Assembly: GCA_000337115.1 (NCBI GenBank)
Contig: AOIR01000053.1
Location: 21,260-67,487, forward strand
Direction: 5' to 3'
Source of the DNA: Natrinema thermotolerans DSM 11552
GTDB lineage: Archaea; Halobacteriota; Halobacteria; Halobacteriales; Natrialbaceae
DNA: 46,228 nt
Shown here: in pieces, positions 19,842 to 26,986 of the stretch
Layout of the letters: each line of letters starts with the position of its first letter
Position numbering within the stretch: the stretch's first letter is position 1
Notes under the pieces: model-generated
Told to the model about the DNA's origin: nothing
Database searches by the model: none
The model's input: only the letters and a program-made list of their open reading frames with translations
Made by a program: the position numbers and the translations under genes

Positions 19842-19855
19842 GTTTCGGTTTTCTT
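19842..19855 (+). terminator. T-rich terminator after rps7
   Basis: The plus strand reads GTTTCGGTTTTCTTC starting about 17 bases after the rps7 stop, a typical T-rich archaeal termination tract. The rest of 19856-20020 shows no gene. Confidence 0.45.
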
Positions 19856-20021
19856 CGGACGGGATGGCTTCGCCTTCCGGTAGCGAGCGGGCTGCTCGTG
19901 ACCGCGGGCCATTTTCGACGAACATAGCGGTTCGAGATCGCTTCTCCGAGTCGAGCCGCTTCCGCCGGCCGACTCGAGGCCGAAGATAATTCCGGTCGGT
20001 TCTTGTATCCGCGTTCTACTG

Positions 20022-20108
20022 ATGTTCCACATTGTTGATATTATTGGTTTGGCATATATTATATTAAGATAGATTTATGTCAACAGACAACTATTGGTTG
20101 ACTGTACC
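20022..20108 (+). promoter_or_regulatory. AT-rich promoter and leader of the small membrane peptide gene
   Basis: An AT island contrasts with the GC-rich surroundings. A TATA stretch CATATATTATATTAAG (20053-20068) predicts a start near 20085. Upstream lie ATGTTCCACA (20022-20031) and TTGGCAT (20049-20055), both repeated upstream of the DUF7504-like gene. TATTGGTT occurs at 20042-20049 and again at 20092-20099. GTCAAC (20079-20084) and GTTGAC (20097-20102) form an inverted repeat just ahead of the ATG, which could fold in the mRNA or bind a protein. Confidence 0.55.
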
Positions 20109-20237
20109 ATGACGGATGTTACACAGCACCTGAAGAACCACCCACGACTGATCGGCGCGCTGTTTACGATCCTGTTGTTACTCGGACAGACAGGCAACGT
20201 CGCAGCGACGAATGCGAGTACCTTCGTCGGCCCCTAA
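20109..20237 (+). CDS. 42-residue single-span membrane peptide (DUF7503-like)
   Basis: A very short gene encodes a protein starting MTDVTQHLKNHPRLIG and ending STFVGP. Residues 14-26 (LIGALFTILLLLG) form one hydrophobic span preceded by a basic/polar N terminus. The tail QTGNVAATNASTFVGP is small and polar with a terminal Gly-Pro. The layout resembles the haloarchaeal DUF7503 family of tiny membrane peptides, recalled from annotation and not checked here. A strong AT-rich promoter precedes it, and it converges on the CHAT protease gene with 95 bases between. Its role is unknown. Protease substrate, pore-forming effector or membrane anchor are possibilities. Confidence 0.72.
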   Translation: MTDVTQHLKNHPRLIGALFTILLLLGQTGNVAATNASTFVGP

Positions 20238-20332
20238 ACCGGAAATCGCGGACCGGGAGCTGATTTCGCGTGCCAGTGTTGACCGCCGTCGGGTATCGAC
20301 CGCCGTGATCGCTTCCGTCGGTCGGACTCGAG

Positions 20333-22441
20333 TCAGTCGTCGACGAGGTCGGTACTCCACTGGACGTGTCCGTTCCGTATTACAGGGAACAACGCCTCAT
20401 CGAAAAGCGCCTCGAGTTCCGACTCCGTCACCGAAATCGGCCCCGTCTCACCGGGAACGACGAAATACGACTCGACCGAATCGATGTGTGGCGACAGGAC
20501 GCTTCCGTGCCGTCTGTTTGCCGCCGTGTACGCGACGATGTTCGCCGTGAGCGTGTCACGTTCCCCGGATACCAGACAGACGTTCGGGATTCGCGTTTCG
20601 GACTGTGTAATCGTCGTTCTTCCATCACCGACTAACTGGTACTGTTGCCCGACGATGTTTTCCTGCCGGGCGATGTCCAGCGTGCTGTAGAGGGAGAACC
20701 CAAGGTTCAACAGCTGGGAAACGAGGACGCCGACGCTGACTGCGCCGCTGTTGACGACGTTACTGAGCGTGACGATTCCGCCGATACTCCCCCGCTCGAC
20801 GAGATGCAGTCCCTGCTCGTGGGATCGACATGCGTTCAATAAGAACGCTTTTATCCCGACGGTATCGACTGTGTGGGCATCTAACTTCCCGTCCGAACAC
20901 TGGAATCCCTCGTCGTCGATGTGTCCGATGTAGTGTAAGAAGTCGCTGTCTTTCGCGAGAACGGCCGCGAGGTCGTCCGTGGTGAGATCGTAGTGGATCG
21001 TCGTCTCGAACGGGAGTCGCGTCCGGCTCCCGTAGGTTCCGTTGACGCTTTCGAGTTCCTCGCGCATATCCGGGTCGTTACAGACGACCTCGATTTCGAT
21101 GGGGCCGTCTTTCGGCGTTCGCCCGATATCGTTCCGGTAGGCCGTGACAGACGTGGTGCTGACGATTTCCGTATCGTCGATACCGGTCCACGACTGCTGG
21201 ACCGTCGGGACGGCCGACTGGTCGGTTGCCGTCTCGACGCGTGTGTCCCCACGGACGGAACTGGGCTGTGTGCTTCGCACGAAATCGTCCCGCGTGAACG
21301 CGTCGATCGCCCGTTCCGCGACCGGCTCCGGCCCCGCCCGGTCTCGGTCGCTTTCTCTCGTCGTGACGACCGCGAGATCGTCGGCGAGAAACGGGAGAAA
21401 CGGCACGTGATCGGCGGTCGGCTCGAGTCGTGTCTCGAACTGCCAGTCCGGGAGATGGGGTTCCAGTTTCTCGTATGGAATCTCGAGATAGCGCTCGAGC
21501 CGTTCGGCCAACGGTCGGTCGTACGTGTCCGCGATATCGAGGTCGATCACCGGTTCGATCGATCGTCGTTCGCGTGACGGGAGCGGCGTGTTCCCTTCGG
21601 TCCTGACGACACAGTCGAGGAGGAACGTTCGTTGCAGGACCCGCTTGACTGCCGGTTCGAACCCGTCCGAACCGTCGAGTGACTGCGTGTATCCGCTTTC
21701 GGTGACGATCCGTGGACTCGATCCCGGAACGACTTCCGCATCGAGATAGTACGCGAGCGGTGCGACGACGAACACGTGCCGGAGCGTCTCGGGAACCGCT
21801 ATCCGAACGCTGTGATCTCGATCGAGTGGGGCCGGTATCCGGAGTTCGTCGCCGAGTTCGAGACGGGGCGGATGCCCCCGCAGCGTCGGATACGCCCGTT
21901 CCGGTGACGTCGTCTTCAACTCCGAGCCGAACGCCGACACTGCGGCCATCAGATCGGTCGGCGCAGTCGTCGTCGTAATCGTTCTCGCCGGGCGCTTGTG
22001 TAACGATCTGGCCCCGAGGTGGACGGCCGTCTCCGTCCCGAAGGTGAGATACGTCTTCTCCCGGTCCGAAAACACCTGTACGGAACCGGTAACACGAGCG
22101 TATACTTTCAGCGGACCGGACAAATCAAGCGTATACTCGTCCGGCGGGAGCCCCACCTGCTCGGTCGGGCTTACCTCGGTGAGCATCAGCCCGTCCGAGT
22201 CCCGAACGAGGACCGTATCGGGCTTCGGTAACGTGATCGAATCGGTCGTCACCGTCACTGCGGACCCGATCGGAAAGCCGATCCGATCAGTATCCGCTGC
22301 CGATGGGGTTACCGGACTTCCGGTCTCGAGATGGTAGCGGTGTCGTTCGATCGGATCGATTATTTCTACGCCGCGTCGTGTGGGCTCGAATTTCGGTTTC
22401 ATTGGAACGGTCACTCGTTTCGGTTTCATTGGAACGGTCAC
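20333..22441 (-). CDS. CHAT-domain cysteine protease
   Basis: This 702-residue protein is counted from the GTG at 22441. The C-terminal 250 residues form a CHAT domain (caspase/separase clan). The catalytic His lies in FLHYIGH (H507, or less likely H503) and the catalytic Cys in LLNACRS (C538), with the usual following block GSIGGIVTLSNVV. The N-terminal 350 residues are mostly predicted beta strand and unassigned, followed by an acidic linker at about 360-420. No TPR repeats, transmembrane span or signal peptide are seen. The start is uncertain: a perfect 27-nt tandem duplication gives GTG at 22441, ATG at 22429, GTG at 22414 and ATG at 22402. It lies 60 bases after the DUF7504-like gene without an intervening TATA box, so the two are probably co-transcribed. 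Confidence 0.85.
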   Translation of the reverse strand: MTVPMKPKRVTVPMKPKFEPTRRGVEIIDPIERHRYHLETGSPVTPSAADTDRIGFPIGSAVTVTTDSITLPKPDTVLVRDSDGLMLTEVSPTEQVGLPPDEYTLDLSGPLKVYARVTGSVQVFSDREKTYLTFGTETAVHLGARSLHKRPARTITTTTAPTDLMAAVSAFGSELKTTSPERAYPTLRGHPPRLELGDELRIPAPLDRDHSVRIAVPETLRHVFVVAPLAYYLDAEVVPGSSPRIVTESGYTQSLDGSDGFEPAVKRVLQRTFLLDCVVRTEGNTPLPSRERRSIEPVIDLDIADTYDRPLAERLERYLEIPYEKLEPHLPDWQFETRLEPTADHVPFLPFLADDLAVVTTRESDRDRAGPEPVAERAIDAFTRDDFVRSTQPSSVRGDTRVETATDQSAVPTVQQSWTGIDDTEIVSTTSVTAYRNDIGRTPKDGPIEIEVVCNDPDMREELESVNGTYGSRTRLPFETTIHYDLTTDDLAAVLAKDSDFLHYIGHIDDEGFQCSDGKLDAHTVDTVGIKAFLLNACRSHEQGLHLVERGSIGGIVTLSNVVNSGAVSVGVLVSQLLNLGFSLYSTLDIARQENIVGQQYQLVGDGRTTITQSETRIPNVCLVSGERDTLTANIVAYTAANRRHGSVLSPHIDSVESYFVVPGETGPISVTESELEALFDEALFPVIRNGHVQWSTDLVDD

Positions 22442-22444
22442 TCG
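22391..22444. repeat. Perfect 27-nt tandem duplication over the CHAT start
   Basis: Bases 22391-22417 and 22418-22444 are identical. In the CHAT frame this doubles a nine-residue unit containing TVPMKPK. Perfect identity indicates a recent duplication. Each copy carries a possible GTG and a possible ATG start, so the duplication may have moved the translation start. Confidence 0.95.
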
Positions 22445-22501
22445 TGCGGTCGCCCGCGAACCGCCGGGGTCGTCGCTCGGAACTGGGCTGGCTCCGAGCC
22501 G

Positions 22502-23200
22502 TTACTCGGCGCCGACCGATACCCAACCGGAACGGCGGTCGCCGTCTTCGATCGTCCAGCGCTCCTGATAGTCGCCGTTCCGCTCGCGGAGTTCGACGAT
22601 AATATCGAAAAGCGGCGAGAGAGTCTGGACGATTCTGGCGTCGCGCTCGACCGGCAGGTGGTAGTGGGCCATCCCATTGACGTCCCGCGTTCGTCCGTTG
22701 ATGAGATGGAGGAATTTGAACACCCGCTGGCGACCGTCCGCCTCGAGCAACGGGAGCAGCGAGTCGATCCCCAGCCTGACTTCGCCGGGTTCGAGCGCGG
22801 CGGTACTGGTTTCGAAGTCCTCGATCCCCTGTTCGATGGCGAGCCCGAGGTCGGCGAGCGACTCCGCTTCGGTCGTTTCCGTCCCGACCGACGGTGTCTC
22901 CCCCGGCTCGGCCGTTGTGACGTTGCGAGCCTGCGTCTCGTAAGCGATGACCGAGAGGGCCGCCGACCCGGCCTCGTCGATGTGGTGTGTGGCGTGGTGT
23001 GGGCCCGCCGTCGTCGAGACGAGGACGCGTCGCCGGACCCGATCGGCATCACAGCCAAGCAGCCGTCGACAGGCGTCCCGACACTGATCGGGTTGGACGG
23101 AGCCGACGACGAGAACGCTTGCCCCCCGGCGTTTCAACCGCGATAACTCGTCGGAGAACCCCCTGTCAGTAGCCCCCACGCCGTCCGTTCCCGAGAACAT
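22502..23200 (-). CDS. DUF7504-like protein, degenerate RecA/KaiC-type fold, partner of the CHAT protease
   Basis: This 232-residue acidic cytoplasmic protein has alternating strands and helices: ASVLVVGS at about 27-34, VLVSTTAG at about 59-66, LSVIAYET, then GEVRLGIDSLLPLLE at about 138-152 and VFKFLHLING. The pattern is that of RecA-superfamily proteins of the KaiC type, but no Walker A GxxxxGKT is present, so ATP hydrolysis is unlikely. It resembles haloarchaeal DUF7504 proteins, an assignment made from memory. It is the first gene of a two-gene unit with the CHAT protease. The start codon overlaps an inverted repeat (GAACAT, five bases, ATGTTC), and a TATA-like element lies 35 nt upstream. 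Confidence 0.6.
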   Translation of the reverse strand: MFSGTDGVGATDRGFSDELSRLKRRGASVLVVGSVQPDQCRDACRRLLGCDADRVRRRVLVSTTAGPHHATHHIDEAGSAALSVIAYETQARNVTTAEPGETPSVGTETTEAESLADLGLAIEQGIEDFETSTAALEPGEVRLGIDSLLPLLEADGRQRVFKFLHLINGRTRDVNGMAHYHLPVERDARIVQTLSPLFDIIVELRERNGDYQERWTIEDGDRRSGWVSVGAE

Positions 23201-23241
23201 TCTCTATGTTCCACACGTTCTTGGCATCAAACAATAAACGT
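23195..23241 (-). promoter_or_regulatory. Promoter and operator-like repeat of the DUF7504-like/CHAT unit
   Basis: Read leftward, CGTTTATTGTTTG (23229-23241) is a TATA-like element predicting a start about 9 nt before the ATG. GAACAT (23195-23200) and ATGTTC (23206-23211) form an inverted repeat that includes the start codon. ATGTTCCACA (23206-23215) and TTGGCAT (23221-23227) recur upstream of the small peptide gene at 20022 and 20049. A shared repressor or activator is possible. Confidence 0.45.
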
Positions 23242-23329
23242 TCGGGCCGAACTGTAGGCTGGCTCGAGCGATGGGCGTCGCGTTGTGCGCTGTGGGTGTC
23301 GATGCCGGACCCGCACGTCACGACGGTAC

Positions 23330-24085
23330 TCAATCGGCTGCAAGGCCGTCACCGCCGACGTACGACCGGGTCGCATCGACCAGCACCTGTCGGTACGTAC
23401 TCGCGTCGGTCTCCCGCCCGAGTTCCCGGAACCGCCGTTTGAACCCTTCGAAGTCGATTTTCGGGGCGTCCATCGCTGCCGCGTGCGCGAGATCGTAGAG
23501 TCGGTGGTCCCTGTCGACGAGGTCGTGTCGCTCCGCGAGCGCGAGCGCGAAGGCCGCGTTCACCGCCGTGATCTCGGGATCGGCGCTGGCGGACAGCCGC
23601 TCGAGGCCTGGACGGGGCGGCGTTTCGGGCCGATCGGCAACCGCCGCGGCCAGACTCGACTCGAGGAAGGAGAGCAGTTTCTCGCCGGGACCGACCGAGA
23701 GGGTGATGTCGTCGGCGTAGATGTCTTTCATGTGGTTGGCGATCTGGTAGCAGTGCGAGAGCTTGCGGCGTTCGACGCTCTTGCCGGCCAGTGCCAGGTA
23801 GAGAACCTCCTCGGTCGACTGGGTGTGTGAGGGGTGGTCCTGTTCGTGACGCGCCATGTGTGCGAACTCGTGGAGGGCGAGTTCGCGGGCCATCGCGCTC
23901 GAGGCGGCCTGTCGCGAGATGTTCAGGACATGGCGATCGTCGTAGTGGGCGGCCCAGGTCCGTTCGTCGGGATCGTCCCGCAGCTGGACGTGGACCGGCA
24001 GCGAGAGGTCGTGTTCGGTTTCGAAGAGGTCCCGGGCGCTGAGGAATGGAGAGGTCGGGCCCGGTCCCTGCACGCGAATATCCAT
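23330..24085 (-). CDS. DUF5781 protein, HEFAH metallopeptidase-like
   Basis: This 251-residue protein contains the zinc-metallopeptidase motif LHEFAHMARHEQ (about 91-102), a standard HExxH helix. The likely third-ligand region is TEEVLYLALAG about 15-20 residues further on. It has no signal peptide or membrane span. The protein matches the haloarchaeal DUF5781 family, usually found next to the EF-2 gene, so this gene probably belongs to the ancestral neighbourhood and is not part of the CHAT insertion. The start MDIRVQGPG (24085) is preferred over an upstream Arg-rich extension. Proteolytic activity is inferred from the motif only. Confidence 0.75.
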   Translation of the reverse strand: MDIRVQGPGPTSPFLSARDLFETEHDLSLPVHVQLRDDPDERTWAAHYDDRHVLNISRQAASSAMARELALHEFAHMARHEQDHPSHTQSTEEVLYLALAGKSVERRKLSHCYQIANHMKDIYADDITLSVGPGEKLLSFLESSLAAAVADRPETPPRPGLERLSASADPEITAVNAAFALALAERHDLVDRDHRLYDLAHAAAMDAPKIDFEGFKRRFRELGRETDASTYRQVLVDATRSYVGGDGLAAD

Positions 24086-24326
24086 GTGTAGTTCTACCAA
24101 GAGCCGACGGGATTTGACTCTTTTGTGCGTTCGCACGTCATCGACTCCGTCGCGTTCGTCGTCTCACATCGCGGGCGGCAACCGACTCGCGGCCGGACCG
24201 ACATAATATTGGGAGTGATTCACTCACTCAAATTGGATATTCCAACGTTCAAACCGGGAACGACGGCGGATTTCGGCGCCGACGAAACACTACCCTTTTG
24301 ACCCCGCTGCCGGTAATGAGGGGTAT

Positions 24327-26513
24327 ATGGGCCGACGCAAGAAGATCGTCCAAGAGTGTGAACGGCTGATGGACGAACCGAAGAACATTCGGAACATCGC
24401 CATCGCCGCTCACGTCGACCACGGGAAAACGACCCTTACGGACAACCTGCTGGCCGGTGCCGGCATGATCTCCGACGAGACCGCCGGTGAACAGCTCGCG
24501 ATGGACACCGAGGAAGACGAGCAGGAACGCGGGATCACCATCGACGCGGCGAACGTCTCGATGACTCACGAGTACGAGGACGAAAACCACCTCATCAACC
24601 TCATCGACACGCCGGGCCACGTCGACTTCGGTGGCGACGTCACCCGCGCGATGCGGGCCGTCGACGGTGCCCTCGTGGTCGTCGACGCCGTCGAAGGGGC
24701 CATGCCCCAGACCGAGACGGTGCTGCGACAGGCACTGCGAGAGGGCGTCAAGCCGACGCTGTTCATCAACAAGGTCGACCGCCTGATCTCCGAGCTGCAG
24801 GAGGGTCCCGAGGAGATGCAACAGCGTCTCCTCTCGGTCATCCACGACGTCAACGAACTCATCCGCGGCATGACCGAGGAGATGGACGACATCGAAGACT
24901 GGACGGTTTCCGTCGAAGACGGTACCGTCGGCTTCGGCTCCGCGCTGTACAAGTGGGGCGTCTCCATGCCGTCGATGCAACGCACCGGGATGGACTTCGG
25001 CGAAATCATGGAACTCGAGCGCGCCGACAAGCGCCAGGAACTCCACGACCGAACGCCGCTGTCGGACGTCGTCCTCGACATGGTCTGTGAACACTTCCCG
25101 GACCCCCTCGAGGCCCAGCCCCGTCGTATCCCGCGCATCTGGCGCGGTGACGACGAGAGCGACCTCTCGGAGTCGATGCGTCTCGTCGACGAGGACGGCG
25201 ACGTCGTCCTGATGGTTACCGACATCGGGATCGACCCCCACGCCGGCGAGATCGCCGCGGGACGTGTCTTCTCGGGTACCCTCGAGAAGGGCCAGGAGCT
25301 GTACGTCTCCGGGACCGCCGGCAAGAACCGCATCCAGTCGGTCGGGATCTACATGGGCGGTGAACGCGAGGAGGTCGACGAGGTTCCCGCCGGGAACATC
25401 GCCGCCGTCACGGGTCTCAAAGACGCCATCGCCGGCTCGACCGTCTCGAGTGTCGAGATGACGCCGTTCGAGTCGATCGAACACATCTCGGAGCCGGTCA
25501 TTACGAAGTCCGTCGAGGCCCAGAACATGGACGACCTGCCGAAGCTGATCGAGACGCTGCGACAGGTCTCCAAGGAGGACCCGACGATCCAGATCGACAT
25601 CAACGAGGACACCGGCGAACACCTCATTTCGGGACAGGGTGAACTCCACCTCGAGGTCATCACCCAGCGTATCGAGAAGAACCAGGGTATCCCGGTCAAC
25701 ACCGGTGAGCCGATCGTCGTCTACCGCGAGCAGCCCCAGGAGCCCAGCGACGAAGTGGAGGGCATCTCGCCGAACCGGCACAACCGCTTCTACATCTCCA
25801 TCGAGCCGATGACGGACGACCTCGTCGAGACCATCAAGCGCGGCGAGGCCTCGATGGACATGCCCGAGCAGGAACGCCGTGAGGCCCTGCAGGAGGCCGG
25901 CATGGAGAAGGAGACCTCCCAGAACGTCGAACACATCCACGGGACGAACGTCCTCATCGACGACACGAAGGGGATTCAGCACCTGAACGAGACGATGGAA
26001 CTCGTCATCGAGGGGCTCGAGGAAGCCCTCGACAACGGCCCGCTCGCCAACGAGCCGGTTCAGGGAACGCTCATCCGCCTGCACGACGCACGGCTCCACG
26101 AGGACACCATCCACCGTGGCCCGGCACAGGTCATCCCCGCGACCCGCGAAGCCGTCCACAAGTCGCTGATCGACGGCCAGATCAAGATGCTCGAGCCGAT
26201 GCAGGACGTCCGCATCGACGTGCCCAACGACCACATGGGCGCGGCCTCGGGAGAGATTCAGGGCCGTCGTGGCCGCGTCGACGACATGTACCAGGAAGGC
26301 GATCTGATGGTCGTCGAGGGCATCGCGCCCGTCGGCGAGATGATCGGCTTCGCCTCGGACATCCGCTCCGCGACCGAGGGCCGCGCCTCCTGGAACACCG
26401 AGAACGCCGGCTTCGAGGTCATGTCCAACTCCCTCCAGCGCGACAAGATCATGGAGATCCGCGAGCGCAAGGGCATGAAGCTCGAACTGCCGCCGAGTAT
26501 CGACTACATATAA
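24327..26513 (+). CDS. fusA: Translation elongation factor 2 (EF-2)
   Basis: This 728-residue GTPase drives ribosomal translocation. G-domain motifs are AHVDHGKTT (28-36), [11 protein letters not shown] and NKVD. Domain IV carries the diphthamide site HEDTIHRG, with His596 as the residue modified. The length and C terminus (PPSIDYI) are those of archaeal EF-2. A T-rich element (ACCCTTTTGAC, about 24292-24302) is a plausible TATA box. A CCGTT-CGA-AACGG hairpin (26519-26531) lies just after the stop. The gene is unlinked by promoter from rps7, although the two are normally near neighbours. Confidence 0.97.
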   Translation: MGRRKKIVQECERLMDEPKNIRNIAIAAHVDHGKTTLTDNLLAGAGMISDETAGEQLAMDTEEDEQERGITIDAANVSMTHEYEDENHLINLIDTPGHVDFGGDVTRAMRAVDGALVVVDAVEGAMPQTETVLRQALREGVKPTLFINKVDRLISELQEGPEEMQQRLLSVIHDVNELIRGMTEEMDDIEDWTVSVEDGTVGFGSALYKWGVSMPSMQRTGMDFGEIMELERADKRQELHDRTPLSDVVLDMVCEHFPDPLEAQPRRIPRIWRGDDESDLSESMRLVDEDGDVVLMVTDIGIDPHAGEIAAGRVFSGTLEKGQELYVSGTAGKNRIQSVGIYMGGEREEVDEVPAGNIAAVTGLKDAIAGSTVSSVEMTPFESIEHISEPVITKSVEAQNMDDLPKLIETLRQVSKEDPTIQIDINEDTGEHLISGQGELHLEVITQRIEKNQGIPVNTGEPIVVYREQPQEPSDEVEGISPNRHNRFYISIEPMTDDLVETIKRGEASMDMPEQERREALQEAGMEKETSQNVEHIHGTNVLIDDTKGIQHLNETMELVIEGLEEALDNGPLANEPVQGTLIRLHDARLHEDTIHRGPAQVIPATREAVHKSLIDGQIKMLEPMQDVRIDVPNDHMGAASGEIQGRRGRVDDMYQEGDLMVVEGIAPVGEMIGFASDIRSATEGRASWNTENAGFEVMSNSLQRDKIMEIRERKGMKLELPPSIDYI

Positions 26514-26869
26514 GGCCGCCGTTCGAAACGGACAGCCTCGCACCCACGTGCTGATCGGACGCGTTCGGTTCTCTCCGATCAGCCGCGCTTTCTATCGACC
26601 GCGAGTGGAGACGCTCTCACGGCTCGTCGACACCGTGTTCCAGTTTCGCCCGTCGTTCCGACGAAACCCGTCGTGACGTGGAACTGCTTGATGGCTCTCG
26701 AGGAGTCCTGACGTTGTCGTGTCGCAGCCGTTGATTCGCCACTACCCGTTCTCGATGCATCGTCGATCGGCATATTGACTGGCTGTTACTTTAATAAATC
26801 TAAAAACGGTTGAAAATTATTTGTAATTTATAATCGAAAATATTTATCACTGGGGGCATAGTTTGTTGC
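26514..26869. promoter_or_regulatory. Intergenic region with AT-rich promoter of the exported repeat protein
   Basis: No convincing gene lies here. An AT island covers about 26775-26850. The rightward TATA candidate AAAATATTTATC (26838-26849) predicts a start close to 26870, exactly where the folded leader begins. On the other strand TTTATTAAAG (about 26790-26799) could drive a leftward transcript beginning near 26773. The 64-codon frame there is Arg-rich and doubtful. Confidence 0.5.
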
Positions 26870-26935
26870 GCCACTCACACGCAAATAAGTCGCGTTGCGA
26901 ACGCGGTCGGTCAGTGCAGGTAACCGACGAGTGGC
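26870..26935 (+). ncRNA. Candidate structured 5' leader RNA, three-way junction
   Basis: Three perfect helices close a compact junction. The outer stem is GCCACTC (26870-26876) with GAGTGGC (26929-26935). Hairpin 1 is CGCGTT-GCG-AACGCG (26891-26905). Hairpin 2 is GTCGGT (26906-26911) with ACCGAC (26923-26928). Hairpins 1 and 2 and the outer 3' strand abut with no unpaired base. The predicted transcription start coincides with the outer stem. It is not a tRNA: the acceptor-like stem is 7 bp, but the T-loop signature is absent and the length is 66 nt. It could be a riboswitch-like leader of the exported protein gene or a separate small RNA. Confidence 0.5.
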
Positions 26936-26986
26936 AATGCTGTGAGTTCGCCAGCGCCGGGCGTCGTACGGCGTCAGAGAGCAACA

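Noticed and set aside
24249-26543. Minus-strand open frame of 764 codons opposite EF-2
   Set aside because: Antisense of a certain gene. His/Val/Asp-rich mirror composition is typical of high-GC shadows.
26579-26773. 64-codon minus-strand frame with a TATA-like element about 24 nt upstream
   Set aside because: Arg/Thr-rich, not acidic, no hydrophobic core. The AT island is better explained as the promoter of the exported protein, though a small leftward transcript is possible.
26870-26935. Possible tRNA because of a 7-bp acceptor-like stem
   Set aside because: No TTC-type T loop, no 5/7 anticodon arm and only 66 nt; kept as an unclassified structured leader.
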